The position numbers and the translations under genes were made by a program. The notes beneath the pieces are model-generated. The model was not told the origin of the DNA, searched no databases, and saw nothing but the letters and a program-made list of their open reading frames with translations. Shown here one piece after another: positions 1 to 9,197 of a stretch of 64,000 bases of DNA (positions are counted from its first letter, which is position 1; each line of letters opens with the position of its first letter). The stretch is from Phaeovibrio sulfidiphilus (GTDB lineage: Bacteria; Pseudomonadota; Alphaproteobacteria; Rhodospirillales; Rhodospirillaceae): positions 558,001 to 622,000 of the forward strand of contig NZ_JACZHT010000001.1 of assembly GCF_014861485.1 (NCBI RefSeq), written 5' to 3'.

Positions 1-5
1 CTGAG

Positions 6-932
6 TCATGGTACAGTCAGTTCCTTTGCCCAATCCCGAAGGCGCGCGGCGCTGGCCAGAAGATCCTCGGGGGCGGCTTGCGCTGCATCCGGGACCGCCG
101 CGACCTCCAGCGTATTGAGAATCATTTTGTCTTCACTGTTAAAGTACTGCACCCACCACAGGTTTTGAACCCTCGTGCTCGTGATCCGGCAATTTCCATA
201 GCCCCGGGACAAAATAACCGCCGAACCGACGCCGAACGCCTGCGCCATCCACATGATATCGTCCTGCGAAAGGGGAAGGAGGGTCAGGGCAACAACATGG
301 GGTTGCGCATCCTCGACCCAGATTCCGGACTCAAGGTGCGGCCGAAGCTCGGCAAGGACACCGGCAACCGCAGAGCGCACCCCCGCAACCGCCGAATCGG
401 GCAGGGACCAGCGGGGCTCGTCCCGCAGGCGACGGGACACAACAGACGGGAACCGGCCGATCTCGGTGTGATCGGACACGACCACCCCGGCGTCATCCAG
501 GGAGACGACCCGCCACAGACCGGCAAACGCCGTTTCCTGGATCAGGGTCACGGGATCCGAGTCAATGATGGCGCTCACCTCGCCCTGACCCAGGACATCG
601 TTGGCCAGAAGCGCAACATCCGAGGGCAGCTCACGGAAATCGATCCGGGCCCGGACCGGATCCAGATCGCCCCGGCAGTGTTCATCCAGACGGTCCGCCC
701 AGTCACCTATATGGTCCGCGACCGCCCGGACGGTCTCCGGCGGCATGTCGCTGGCCGAAACGACGGGGCGCGCAAACGTGTGCATGCCCTGCGGGAAGGC
801 CATGGGAGACACATGGGACGATCGGGCATTCCGATACTCGGAATAGCTCGACGAGGCCCGAGTCAGCAACTCGTCGGGCCCATAAGTTTCATTCGGCATG
901 GTCATGCCGCAAGAGGGTGATGAGATATTCAT
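6..932 (-). CDS. hupH: HupH hydrogenase maturation protein
   Basis: Accessory protein for maturation of the uptake [NiFe] hydrogenase, 308 residues. The family (HupH/HyaF/HoxV) acts in the cytoplasm on processing of the FeS small subunit before export; its exact chemistry is not settled. The C-terminal third carries the family signature: an ILSRGYGNCRI segment near residue 240, then a WWVQYFNS segment and an NTLEV..P stretch. The ATG overlaps the hupF stop by 4 bases (ATGA), so the two are translationally coupled. It is the last hup gene visible; further accessory genes such as hupJ or hupK may lie beyond the left edge. Identification rests on the C-terminal motifs and operon position; the first 70 residues are poorly conserved. 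Confidence 0.88.
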   Translation of the reverse strand: MNISSPSCGMTMPNETYGPDELLTRASSSYSEYRNARSSHVSPMAFPQGMHTFARPVVSASDMPPETVRAVADHIGDWADRLDEHCRGDLDPVRARIDFRELPSDVALLANDVLGQGEVSAIIDSDPVTLIQETAFAGLWRVVSLDDAGVVVSDHTEIGRFPSVVSRRLRDEPRWSLPDSAVAGVRSAVAGVLAELRPHLESGIWVEDAQPHVVALTLLPLSQDDIMWMAQAFGVGSAVILSRGYGNCRITSTRVQNLWWVQYFNSEDKMILNTLEVAAVPDAAQAAPEDLLASAARLRDWAKELTVP

Positions 933-1252
933 GAGGTATCCTTTCCCGGCATCGGTCTCAAGAATTCGGGCAGCTCAGGAGTCCGCCCGACGAGGTCGGC
1001 GAACAGCATCTCCAGATCCGGAGAGCCGCCCGCCATAAGAGTGTCCAGAGCCTCCAGGGCATCCAGCGTCTTCCGCGCGGTGTCCGGATCCATGACCGAG
1101 CGGGCCGTTCCCGCAAACGTCATGACCCAGGTTCCGGCGTGCTGGGCACCTGAAAGGCGCATGTCGACAAGCACAGGGTTTCCACCCCGATCGCGGCACA
1201 GGGCAAGGGGGCCCCTGTCCTCGAGTACCTGCATGGGAATACCGACACACAT
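929..1252 (-). CDS. hupF: HupF, HypC-family hydrogenase chaperone
   Basis: Small chaperone of the HypC/HupC-HupF family, 107 residues. The family binds the hydrogenase large-subunit precursor and helps deliver or protect the Fe(CN)2CO centre; HupF is reported to matter when hydrogenase is made under oxygen. The start is fixed by the family N-terminus MCVGIP, whose Cys2 is the essential ligand; the frame stays open upstream but that part is Pro/Gly-rich and not HypC-like. AAAGGA lies 9 bases before this ATG. HypC proteins are usually about 75-100 residues, so the length fits. It begins 4 bases after the hupD stop and overlaps hupH by 4 bases. Confidence 0.9.
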   Translation of the reverse strand: MCVGIPMQVLEDRGPLALCRDRGGNPVLVDMRLSGAQHAGTWVMTFAGTARSVMDPDTARKTLDALEALDTLMAGGSPDLEMLFADLVGRTPELPEFLRPMPGKDTS

Positions 1253-1256
1253 GGGC

Positions 1257-1997
1257 TCAGATCCTTTCCCGTGTGTGCGGGGCACGGTCATCATATTTGG
1301 CGCCAACGCCGGCCCCGGGGCTGGGGCCGGGGCCGCGCCCGGAGCACGGGGACATCCGGGCCAGAACCCGGGTGTCCCCGAAACGGCAGGCCTCGTCCGC
1401 GGACGGACGCCCGGCCTCGAAGGGCTCGTGGGCCAGAGAGGGGTCGAACAGGTCCGCAGACACCTCCCCGGCCCGGACGCCCACACTCAGACCCCAGTCC
1501 CGCAGGCGGGCCACGCCAAGGGCGACGGCCTCGGGGACCCGGGCCTTCAGGGTGTCGTGCAGCGGACCGCCATAGTCGCTCATGTCCACGGGCTGCACGC
1601 CGATCAGCACCATTTTTTCCGGAAGCCGCCCCAGCAGGGTGGCCGCGGCCAGAACCTCCTGGAAGCCGGTCTGGTGCAGGCTCATTTTCTTCGCCCCGGT
1701 AAAGCGGGGAATGTCCCCGTCCTCGACCACGTGGACGCTCCCCGGCGGCAGACCGTAGTCGACGGCGTCAAACAGCACCATCCGACGGGCCGCAGTGACA
1801 TGGGGCAGCAGATAAAGGCCCTGCGTCCCGCCATCCATCAGCGTGACGGTGCCGGGAAGCACGTGGGTGCGCCCCAGGGTCTCGGCGCAGCGCACGCCGA
1901 ACCCCTCATCCGCCCACAGCAGATTGCCAATCCCGAGAACCAGCACGGGATCGCTGTGGGGGTCGAAGGGCGACAGGGCCTGAGGATCGGTTCTCAT
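1257..1997 (-). CDS. hupD: HupD hydrogenase maturation protease
   Basis: Endopeptidase that removes the C-terminal tail of the HupL precursor once nickel is inserted. The family hallmark GIGNLLWADEGFG lies near residues 22-34, with the acidic Ni-binding Glu, and an LFDAVDYG segment follows near residue 75 with the second acidic ligand. The core of such proteases is about 160-200 residues; this protein has 246, and the last 50 or so are Pro/Gly/Arg-rich with no obvious domain, so the tail may be lineage-specific. One base separates it from hupC and 4 bases from hupF. Its substrate HupL in the same operon has the expected DPCLACSSH cleavage site. Confidence 0.93.
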   Translation of the reverse strand: MRTDPQALSPFDPHSDPVLVLGIGNLLWADEGFGVRCAETLGRTHVLPGTVTLMDGGTQGLYLLPHVTAARRMVLFDAVDYGLPPGSVHVVEDGDIPRFTGAKKMSLHQTGFQEVLAAATLLGRLPEKMVLIGVQPVDMSDYGGPLHDTLKARVPEAVALGVARLRDWGLSVGVRAGEVSADLFDPSLAHEPFEAGRPSADEACRFGDTRVLARMSPCSGRGPGPSPGAGVGAKYDDRAPHTRERI

Positions 1998-1998
1998 G

Positions 1999-2703
1999 TC
2001 AGTCCTTGAACATGCGCCAGCCGGAAATCATCGTCGAGACCATGGACTGCCGGCTCATGATGTCCTCGCGCACGGCGGTGTAGATGTGGGCGAGGATGAT
2101 GAAGATCAGGCACCACATGCCCAGGCGGTGCCAGGCATGCACGGCCAGGGAATTGCCGCCAAACAGCTCGATCACCCAGCCGAACAGGTGATCCGCCCAG
2201 GATCCCTGGCCCACCGCCTCGGAAAACAGCGCAAACCCGGTCAGCAGCATGACCAGAAGGCCCACCACGAAGAAACAGAACATCAGGAACTGGGCCAGAG
2301 GGTTGTGCCCGGCGTACTTCGGGGGCTCCTTGATCAGGAACATGTACCAGGCCAGCTCGGTGAACAGGCCCTTCCACCACTCCCGGCTGAGGACATCGGG
2401 CAGGAAAAGCTCGCGGGCGTAGCGGTTGCCCGACAGGGCCAGGTAGACCCGCAGGACAAAGCCCACCAGAAGGATCCAGCCCGCCACGAAGTGGATGTAG
2501 CGCAGCCAGCCCATCACGTAGAGAACCGACGTGTCGCCCTCGACGGACGGAAACGGCCGCCCCATAAAGAACCCGGTGATCATGAGCACCAGAATGGTGG
2601 CCGCGTTGACCCAGTGCCACAGGCGGTTCATGGGCCTGTAGATATAGAGTGCCTTGACCATGCGCGAGCGACGGGCAATCTCGAAATCATCAATCGTCGC
2701 CAT
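1999..2703 (-). CDS. hupC: HupC, Ni/Fe-hydrogenase b-type cytochrome
   Basis: Di-haem cytochrome b that anchors HupSL to the inner membrane and passes electrons from H2 oxidation to the quinone pool. 234 residues, the usual length (HupC/HyaC/HydC family). About four hydrophobic helices are visible, with His residues suited to haem ligation in the PMNRLWHWVNA segment near residue 25, the YIHFVAGW segment near residue 68, and the AWHRLGMW segment near residue 190. The stop lies 1 base before the hupD start. The gene is separated from hupL by 185 bases holding a strong hairpin, so hupC-D-F-H may be expressed at a lower level than hupSL. Confidence 0.95.
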   Translation of the reverse strand: MATIDDFEIARRSRMVKALYIYRPMNRLWHWVNAATILVLMITGFFMGRPFPSVEGDTSVLYVMGWLRYIHFVAGWILLVGFVLRVYLALSGNRYARELFLPDVLSREWWKGLFTELAWYMFLIKEPPKYAGHNPLAQFLMFCFFVVGLLVMLLTGFALFSEAVGQGSWADHLFGWVIELFGGNSLAVHAWHRLGMWCLIFIILAHIYTAVREDIMSRQSMVSTMISGWRMFKD

Positions 2704-2766
2704 TGCAGCCTCCTGTGTTCATCAGCCTGGAACCCGGGGCCGGGAGCCCACGCCCTCCAGCCTGCG

Positions 2767-2799
2767 AAGGGGGGACCGGTGACCCCGGTACCCCCCCTT
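2767..2799 (-). promoter_or_regulatory. GC hairpin between hupL and hupC
   Basis: AAGGGGGGACCGG pairs with a CCGGT..CCCCCC..TT segment around a short loop, with one bulged A. There is no T-tract on either side, so it does not look like an intrinsic terminator. Placed between the structural genes and hupC, it could protect the 3' end of a hupSL message. The fold is seen in sequence; the role is inference. Confidence 0.45.
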
Positions 2800-2888
2800 G
2801 CCCGGAAAACGGACGCGACCGCCGTGCGCTGCACCCGGACCGGCCCCGAACGGAACCGGCACCGGCCGAACCGGCGGACCCGGCCGAA

Positions 2889-4679
2889 CTAGCGTACCGT
2901 AACCGTTGCCATCTCCTGTCCGTCGGGACTGAGGACATGGCTCGAGCAGGCAAGGCACGGATCAAACGAGTGGAGCGTGCGCAGAATCTCGAGCGGCTCG
3001 TCGGCCTTCGCGAGCGGCGTGTTCATCAGGGCCGCCTCGAACGGTCCGATCTGCCCCTGCGGATCTCGGGGGCTGCCGTTCCAGGTAGTGGGCACCACCG
3101 CCTGGTAGTTCTCGATCTTGCGATCCCGGATGTGGATCCAGTGGCCCAGGGCGCCGCGCGGGGCCTCGGTAAAACCGTATCCCTTCACGTCGTCGGGCCA
3201 GGTGGCCGGATCCCAGCGCTCCGTGTTGGCGGTGGCGGTGTCCCCGGCCTTGAGGTTGCTGATCAGGCGATCAAAGAACCAGGCCATCTTGTGGGCCGCC
3301 CACGAGGCCTCGAGCCCCCGGGCCGCCGTGCGCCCCAGGGTGGAGAAAATGGCCTCGAGGGGCAGGTCCAGCGTCCTCAGAAGCCGGTCCACCGGCTCCT
3401 TGAACTCCGGATTGCCGCGCACGTGCCCGATGACAAAGCGGGCGAGAGGCCCGACCTCCATGGGGTGGCCGCGCCAGCGGGGCGACTTGATCCAGGAGTA
3501 CTTGGCGTTCTCGTCGATCTGCTCGATTTTGGTGCGGGTGCCCTTTGTGTTGGGCCCCAGCTGGAAATCGGGCTCGGTCAGCCCGTCCCAGGGGTGGAGC
3601 CCCCGGGTCTCGTCGGGGTAGGTGTACCACGAGTGGGACACGAACTCCTGGATCTGCTCCGGGTCGCTCAGGTCCACGTCATGAACGGTCGAGAGATCCC
3701 CGTTGATGATGGCCCCGTGGGGCATCAGCAGGCTGTCCGGACCGTAGTCGTTGGCGCGCACCGGGATATCGCCATAGGCCAGAAGGCACTGGGACGAGAT
3801 GCCGCCCCCGTACTGCCAGTCCCTGTAGAAGCCGGCGATGGCGGTCAGGTCCGGAATGTAGACCTTGTCCACGAACTCGATGGTGCGCTCGATGATGCTC
3901 TTGACCAGATTGAGCCGCTCCATGTTGACGGCCCCGACCGCGCCCACCCCGTCCAGGTTGATGGCGCACGGCACGCCGCCCACAAGCCAGTTGGGGTGCG
4001 GGTTCTTGCCACCGAACACGGTGTGGATCTTGACGATCTCCTTCTGGAAGTCCAGGGCCTCCAGGTAGTGGGCGACGGCCATCAGGTTGGCGTCCGCGGG
4101 CAGGCGGTAGGCCGGGTTGCCCCAGTAGCCGTTGGTGAACAGGCCCAACTGGCCGCTGGCCACGAAGGCCTTCAGGCGGTTCTGGATGTCGCGGAAGTAG
4201 CCCGGCGAGGACAGGGGCCAGTCCGACAGGGACTGGGCCAGCTCCGACGTGGTGCGGGGGTCCGCATCCAGGGCCGAGACCACATCCACCCAGTCCAGGG
4301 CATGGAGGTGATAGAAGTGCACCAGGTGATCATGCACCTGGAGGCAGAGCTGCATCAGGTTGCGGATGATGTTCGCGTTGTCGGGAATGGTGATCCCGAG
4401 GGCGTTCTCCACCGCCCGCACCGAGGCAAGCGCATGGGTTCCCGTGCACACGCCGCAGATCCGCTGGGTGAACGCCCAGGCGTCCCGGGGATCACGGCCC
4501 TTGAGGATGACCTCGAGTCCCCGCCAGAGAGTCCCTGTGGACACGGCGTTGCGGATCACGTTGTTCTCGTCAACGTTCACCTCGACGCGCATGTAGCCCT
4601 CGATCCGGGTCACCGGATCCACCACAATGCGACGACCGGTATCGTCCAGGGTGAAGCCCTGGGTCTCGTGACGTGTCAT
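2889..4679 (-). CDS. hupL: Uptake [NiFe] hydrogenase large subunit
   Basis: Catalytic subunit of the membrane-bound, periplasm-facing uptake hydrogenase (group 1): H2 to 2 H+ and 2 electrons. 596 residues, the normal size. The N-terminal nickel motif RICGVC (residues 73-78, Cys75 and Cys78) and the C-terminal motif DPCLACSSH (Cys575, Cys578) supply the four Cys ligands of the Ni-Fe site. The 15 residues after His581 are the tail removed by HupD. It follows hupS by 3 bases, and the two subunits are co-exported by the Tat signal of HupS. All ligands are intact. Confidence 0.98.
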   Translation of the reverse strand: MTRHETQGFTLDDTGRRIVVDPVTRIEGYMRVEVNVDENNVIRNAVSTGTLWRGLEVILKGRDPRDAWAFTQRICGVCTGTHALASVRAVENALGITIPDNANIIRNLMQLCLQVHDHLVHFYHLHALDWVDVVSALDADPRTTSELAQSLSDWPLSSPGYFRDIQNRLKAFVASGQLGLFTNGYWGNPAYRLPADANLMAVAHYLEALDFQKEIVKIHTVFGGKNPHPNWLVGGVPCAINLDGVGAVGAVNMERLNLVKSIIERTIEFVDKVYIPDLTAIAGFYRDWQYGGGISSQCLLAYGDIPVRANDYGPDSLLMPHGAIINGDLSTVHDVDLSDPEQIQEFVSHSWYTYPDETRGLHPWDGLTEPDFQLGPNTKGTRTKIEQIDENAKYSWIKSPRWRGHPMEVGPLARFVIGHVRGNPEFKEPVDRLLRTLDLPLEAIFSTLGRTAARGLEASWAAHKMAWFFDRLISNLKAGDTATANTERWDPATWPDDVKGYGFTEAPRGALGHWIHIRDRKIENYQAVVPTTWNGSPRDPQGQIGPFEAALMNTPLAKADEPLEILRTLHSFDPCLACSSHVLSPDGQEMATVTVR

Positions 4680-4682
4680 GGC

Positions 4683-5771
4683 CTACTCTCCGTGTTCCGG
4701 GACGTCGATACCGGTCTTGCCCCGGTAGCGCACAACGGCGGACACCGCCGCATGGGCCGCGATACCCGCTCCCACACCGGCGGCGATGGTCATGCCGATG
4801 GTGTCCGCGTTGGCCTCGACCCCGAACTGGGAGAGGTTGGCCACCCGGTTGTAGAACGAGCCCTGGTCCCAGAAATCATGCTCCGAGCACCCCAGGCACC
4901 CGTGCCCGGACTGGATCGGGAAGGAGACCCCCTCGTTCCACCGGGTCGTGGAGCACGCGTTGTACGTGGTGGGCCCCTTGCAGCCCATCTTGTAGAGGCA
5001 GTAGCCCTTGCGCGCGCCCTCGTCGTCCCAGGCCTCCACGTACTGGCCCGCGTCAAAGTGCGGGCGCCGGTAGCACTTGTCGTGAATGCGCTGGGAATAG
5101 AACATCTTCGGGCGGCCCATCCGGTCCAGCTCGGGAGCCCGGTCAAAGGTCAGCATGTAGGTGATGACCGCGGTCATGACCTCGGCAATGGGAGGGCAGC
5201 CGGGAACCTTGATCACGGGACGGTCCGTGATGACCTTGTGGACCGGAGTGGCCTGGGTCGGATTCGGGCGGGCGGCCTGGACGCATCCCCAGGACGCGCA
5301 CGACCCCCAGGCGATGATGTGTTTGGCGTCGGCGGCGCACTCCCGCAGCTTGTCCACAAAGGGGCGTCCGCCCTGGATGGCGTACATGCCCTCCTCGCCC
5401 AGGGGCGGGTTGCCCTCCACCGCGAGGATGTAGTTGCCTTTGTACTTCTCGCGGATCGTGTCCAAAATCGACTCGGCCTGGTGACCGGCCGCGGCCATCA
5501 GAGTGTCGTCGTAGTCCAGCGAGAGCATGGACAGCAGCACGTCCTTCGCCAGCGGATGGGCCGAGCGGATGAAGGACTCGGTGCAGCAGGTGCACTCCAG
5601 CCCGTGGATCCAGAGCACCGGCGTGCGGGGCTTGGTCTCGAGGGCATGGGCAATCTTCGGGACAGCCCCGGCCCCAAGCCCCATGGAGGCCGCCATCAGG
5701 CTGCAGAACTTCATGAAACTGCGCCGGGTAATGCCCTGGCGCCTCAGGACGTCATAAAAGGTCTCGTTCAT
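4683..5771 (-). CDS. hupS: Uptake [NiFe] hydrogenase small subunit
   Basis: FeS electron-transfer subunit of the uptake hydrogenase, 362 residues. The N-terminus has a twin-arginine signal (ITRRSFMKF, Arg16-Arg17) followed by a hydrophobic stretch, so the folded HupSL dimer is Tat-exported. Cys-rich segments typical of the three FeS clusters are present: [11 protein letters not shown] for the proximal cluster, then WGSCASWGC, the distal HDKCYRR segment, and [13 protein letters not shown] hydrophobic C-terminal helix near residues 315-340 anchors the complex beside HupC. It is the first gene of the operon, with GGGGGGTG as ribosome-binding site. Upstream lies a clearly AT-richer stretch with a palindrome. 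Confidence 0.98.
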   Translation of the reverse strand: MNETFYDVLRRQGITRRSFMKFCSLMAASMGLGAGAVPKIAHALETKPRTPVLWIHGLECTCCTESFIRSAHPLAKDVLLSMLSLDYDDTLMAAAGHQAESILDTIREKYKGNYILAVEGNPPLGEEGMYAIQGGRPFVDKLRECAADAKHIIAWGSCASWGCVQAARPNPTQATPVHKVITDRPVIKVPGCPPIAEVMTAVITYMLTFDRAPELDRMGRPKMFYSQRIHDKCYRRPHFDAGQYVEAWDDEGARKGYCLYKMGCKGPTTYNACSTTRWNEGVSFPIQSGHGCLGCSEHDFWDQGSFYNRVANLSQFGVEANADTIGMTIAAGVGAGIAAHAAVSAVVRYRGKTGIDVPEHGE

Positions 5772-5883
5772 GGGCTGTCACCCCCCGTAGCCGCATACCC
5801 AAGAAACAGAATCGTCAATACTATTACACAAGAACATAACGACCAACAAACCAAAATTCCTCAAATGTCCTTTACGCCATAGT

Positions 5884-5906
5884 ATTGCTAGCAATTCTCA
5901 TTGCTA
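5884..5906. promoter_or_regulatory. Palindromic operator-like site upstream of hupS
   Basis: Two overlapping perfect palindromes sit in an AT-rich patch about 113 bases before the hupS start: ATTGCTAGCAAT (5884-5895) and TAGCAAT-TCTC-ATTGCTA (5889-5906). On the hup strand the core reads AATGAGAAT, which recalls part of a Fur/Irr-type iron box, but the match is only partial. No sigma-54 -24/-12 pair or FNR box was found nearby. The repeat is certain; the protein that binds is not known. Confidence 0.45.
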
Positions 5907-6578
5907 AATATAGGATTCGTCGTTTGATTGTACAGGCATAGCGGTGTCAAACCGGAAAAACCCGGCCCCGGGCCCGGCCGCCCCGCACAGCCGAACGGGG
6001 GACAAAGCCGGTTCCCGACCCGTTCGGCGGCAGAAAACCTGGGAATTCACGAATCGCGCGAGGCCGCAGGGCCCGGTCCGACCCCGGACACCCCAGCCGG
6101 ACACCACTCAACCATAACGGGTTCATGGCCGGCGGGACATACCCCCTCCGGTACGCCCGTCACCCCCGCCTCCCCCGAAAAAAGGGGGAGCGAATCGGGC
6201 GGGGAGCGGGGGACGGGACGGCCTCCAGGGCCTCCGGCGACATCGGGGAAAAAATCGAGTACCGTACTCTGGAATAGCGCCCGGGGTGTCCCCATTAAAG
6301 GAGAGCGTTCTCTTCCCAAATCAGCCTGCATCCGGGGCAGGAGAGAGAGCCGGTGTTCCCCGTCCGGGCCAGACTGCGAAGAGTTCCATCGTCCTCAGAC
6401 TCTCGCGGGCGGCATCGGGCGGGGACCGCCACCGGCCGGTTCCACAGGAACCGGGGCCGGGGGCACACCGCAGGACCAGACCCGGCTTCGCCCCCCAGGC
6501 CCCCTCGGACCCGGGGGCTTACCTGTGACCTGTGACCATCGTGTGAAACCCGCTGCGCGCGAAAGAGCCGAACGCCTC
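5907..6578. other. Divergent intergenic region hupS / MFS gene
   Basis: No gene is supported here. The first 30 bases are AT-rich and belong to the hup control region; the rest is GC-rich and holds the 5' leader of the plus-strand exporter. The long open frame running through it into the exporter is Pro/Arg/Gly-rich and unlike a protein. Confidence 0.5.
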
Positions 6579-7865
6579 ATGACCCGAACCGAAACCGAAG
6601 CACCCCGTTCCCCCGAGACTCCGGTCGACCCGCATCGGAACTCCCGGCGAGCGATCCTTGCGATCCTTCTCGGGATGGCCATGATCGGCCCCTTCTCCAG
6701 CAACATGTACCTGCCGTCGCTGTCCAGCATGACCGCGGTCTTCGGGACCACCGTGTCCACGGTTCAGCTGACGGTCTCGGTCTACGCCCTGGGCCTCGCG
6801 GCGGGGATTCTCGTCTACGGCCCCCTGTCGGACCGGTTCGGACGCCGCCCGGTCCTGCTGGCCAGCCTGGCAATCTACCTGGGGGCCTCGGTGGCGTGCG
6901 CCTTTGCCCCCGACATCGAGTTCCTGATCGCGGCCCGGTTCGTCCAGGCCTTCGGAGCCTGCGGGGGCGGAAACCTGGGGCGCGCCATCGTGCGGGACTC
7001 CTTCGACCGCTCGGAGATCCCGCGCATCCTGTCCCTTATGGCCTCGGTGCTGTCCCTGGCTCCGGCGGTGGCCCCCATCGTGGGCGGCTACCTCCAGGAA
7101 CACCTGGGCTGGCAGTCCACCTTCATGGTCATGGCGATCATGGGGGCGACCATCCTGCTGTCGGCAGCCCTGTTCCTGGAGGAAACCAACCGCAACAAGA
7201 ACCCCGCCGCCACCAGCATCGTGTGCATTTACCACAATGCCCGCACGCTGCTGACGAACCGCTGCTATCTGGGGAACGCGCTTGTTGCGGGCCTGAGCTT
7301 CGGGGCCCTGTTCAGCTACTCCTCCAACTCGGCGTTTGTCTTTATCGACGTGCTGCACCTGAGCGCCCGAGAGTACGGCCACACCTTCATGGCCCTGGCG
7401 GGATCCTATTTCACCGGGGCCCTTCTGGGGGCCCGGATGTCCGTCCGGCTTGGCGCGAGCCGGATGGTTCCGCTGGGGCTGGCCATTTCGGTCGGCGCCA
7501 TCAGCACCGGCTGCATTCTCGCCTGGGGCGGCTGGATGTCGATCTGGACGGTGCTGCCCATCGGCTGCCTCCAGTACTTCGCGAACGCCCTGATCCAGCC
7601 CAGCAGCCAGGCGGGAGCCATCACGCCCTTCCCGCGCATGGCCGGGACCGCCAGCTCGCTTCTGGGGTTCTCGCAGATGGCCTTTGCCGCCGGGATCAGC
7701 TGGCTGATCAGCGCCCAGTTTGACCACACCACCCGGCCGCTTCTCAGCATGATGCTGCTGTGCGCGACCCTTGCGCTTCTGGTCTGGCTCTTCGTGCTGC
7801 CGCGCAGCGAACTGGCCTGCGAGATCGAGGGCGGGGAGCAGCAGCCCGCCCCCGGCGGACGCTGA
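6579..7865 (+). CDS. Bcr/CflA-type multidrug efflux MFS transporter
   Basis: Inner-membrane proton-coupled drug exporter of the DHA1 (Bcr/CflA) subfamily, 428 residues with about twelve hydrophobic helices. The early SSNMYLPSLSSM segment is typical of Bcr/CflA proteins. The loop 2-3 signature GPLSDRFGRRPVLL follows, and a helix 5 segment with LAPAVAPIVGGYL matches the antiporter motif C. The ATG at 6579 was chosen because it is preceded by GAAAGAG and starts a short polar N-terminus before helix 1; the open frame extends far upstream as low-complexity sequence. It stands alone between the hup operon and a convergent gene. The substrate cannot be told from sequence. Confidence 0.88.
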   Translation: MTRTETEAPRSPETPVDPHRNSRRAILAILLGMAMIGPFSSNMYLPSLSSMTAVFGTTVSTVQLTVSVYALGLAAGILVYGPLSDRFGRRPVLLASLAIYLGASVACAFAPDIEFLIAARFVQAFGACGGGNLGRAIVRDSFDRSEIPRILSLMASVLSLAPAVAPIVGGYLQEHLGWQSTFMVMAIMGATILLSAALFLEETNRNKNPAATSIVCIYHNARTLLTNRCYLGNALVAGLSFGALFSYSSNSAFVFIDVLHLSAREYGHTFMALAGSYFTGALLGARMSVRLGASRMVPLGLAISVGAISTGCILAWGGWMSIWTVLPIGCLQYFANALIQPSSQAGAITPFPRMAGTASSLLGFSQMAFAAGISWLISAQFDHTTRPLLSMMLLCATLALLVWLFVLPRSELACEIEGGEQQPAPGGR

Positions 7866-7995
7866 CGGCCCGCACGCGCCGGAGCGGGGACGGACGGAAC
7901 GCGGGAAGCGGGAAACGCTGGCGGGGGCGCAGGCCCGGCCCCGGTCTTTGACCCCACGCCGGATCACGCCCGCGGACGGCGGACACCGGGGCCCA

Positions 7996-8081
7996 CCCGC
8001 CGAGTGTCCATCGAGCCACCGGGGCGTCCGGGACCGCGCCTGTCCCGGCCCGCCCGCCGGGTGTCCATCCAGCCACCGGGC
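7996..8081. repeat. Imperfect direct repeat, 29 bp, two copies
   Basis: Copies at 7996-8024 and 8053-8081 share the core GTGTCCATC(G/C)AGCCACCGGG and differ at a few positions. They lie in the gap between two convergent genes. No function is evident. Confidence 0.6.
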
Positions 8082-8093
8082 AGGGCCGGAGCC

Positions 8094-8843
8094 TCAGGGC
8101 CGGTAGACGATCCGGTCCAGAAGGCGGCGCACCACGCCCTTGCGGGCATCCTCCTCGGCCTTTTTCCGCCGCAGCCGGTCCATCTCCGCCAGGTAGTCCC
8201 TCTGGTAGAGGATCGGCCCGGCCGGGTCACAGTTCTCGGTGCGGGCGTAGCAGCGGGTCTTGCGCACATCCACCGGGTTGGGCTCGATGACCTCGGCGGC
8301 CTCCAGAAGGCCCAGGCCGTTGTCCAGGGCGTGGTCCACCGCGCTCCAGAACAGATCCAGCCTCCCGCCGGAGAACAGGGCCTCCAGCTTTTCGGCCACC
8401 GGGGCCCGGGTCCGGGCCGCCTCGCGCAGGTCGGCAAGAGCCTCCGGCGTCAGGTAGACCCCGCCGCAGTAGTTGCACAGAAGAAGGGTGTCCAGGCCCT
8501 CACGCCGGCGGCTTTCGGGGACCAGATCCGTCCAGTCACTGAAGAACGGGCGGAACTCGGGGTCGTCGTACAGAAACGACAGGGCCCCGTCACGGATATA
8601 CCAGTACGGGCGCAGGAAGCCCGCTGTAATGGCCATGAAAAAGGCGTGGGTCTGGGGGAACGGCAACTCGGGATCCGTGTCCCGGGCGCGCTCGAAGATG
8701 AACTCCAGACGCGGACGATCCACCTCCGGCACCTGAAAGCGCTCCGCCATCGCGGCCACCGCGTCGGGGGTGTCAACGCCGGCGAAATACAGATCCCGGA
8801 CCTCGTTTACGCCGAAGGGGTGATAGGTGATGTCCCAGCCCAT
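8094..8843 (-). CDS. Unassigned conserved-looking protein
   Basis: 249 residues, not recognised. It starts MGWDITYHPF after a good ribosome-binding site (AGGAG about 9 bases upstream); the frame is open further upstream but becomes low-complexity. It is soluble-looking: no signal peptide or membrane helix, rich in acidic and aromatic residues, with a CNYCGGVYL segment near residue 125 that could bind metal and two more Cys near residues 203 and 210. The last 25 residues are basic and helical. The strong codon bias supports a real gene. Neighbours (a drug exporter and a TPR protein) give no clue to function. Confidence 0.7.
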   Translation of the reverse strand: MGWDITYHPFGVNEVRDLYFAGVDTPDAVAAMAERFQVPEVDRPRLEFIFERARDTDPELPFPQTHAFFMAITAGFLRPYWYIRDGALSFLYDDPEFRPFFSDWTDLVPESRRREGLDTLLLCNYCGGVYLTPEALADLREAARTRAPVAEKLEALFSGGRLDLFWSAVDHALDNGLGLLEAAEVIEPNPVDVRKTRCYARTENCDPAGPILYQRDYLAEMDRLRRKKAEEDARKGVVRRLLDRIVYRP

Positions 8844-8993
8844 CAGAGAGCGCTCCTGTGTCGTGGGGGCGACGCGTCCGCCGCCGGTGCGGTTGTCCTG
8901 TCTTGCCACCCCGGAGCGCTCCTGACAAGAGGCGGGCGCAGGGGCGGGGCCGGGGACAGGGAACCGGAGCACGGGCCGGGCACAGGGGAACCG

Positions 8994-9023
8994 GACACAG
9001 GGGGACGGGACACAGGGGGACGG
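8994..9023. repeat. 15-bp tandem repeat, two perfect copies
   Basis: GGACACAGGGGGACG occurs twice head to tail (8994-9008, 9009-9023) with a diverged partial copy just before, inside a G-rich purine stretch running from about 8940 to 9085 upstream of the TPR gene. It is simple-sequence DNA with no other sign of function. Confidence 0.7.
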
Positions 9024-9197
9024 GACGGAAGCGGGGCGCGGGAGAGGGCGCGGGGGCAGGAAAAGGGAACGGGAGCGGGGCCAGGGTTTTGCCGATTGCC
9101 TGCACAGTCTGGAAGAAGTAAAATGTGCGGATCAGTTCACGGTGCCCACGCGCGCCTTGCCCATCCCGCGGAGGCCCGCCTTCCGGAGGCCCGTCCC

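Noticed and set aside
2703-5882. Very long plus-strand open frame opposite hupL and hupS
   Set aside because: It is the antisense of well-identified genes. GC-rich DNA gives long shadow frames; the same applies to the long minus-strand frames opposite recF-gyrB (11474-14767) and the cob genes (59217-62075).
8940-9085. CRISPR or satellite array
   Set aside because: Only two perfect 15-bp copies in purine-rich simple sequence, without spacers of uniform size or cas genes.
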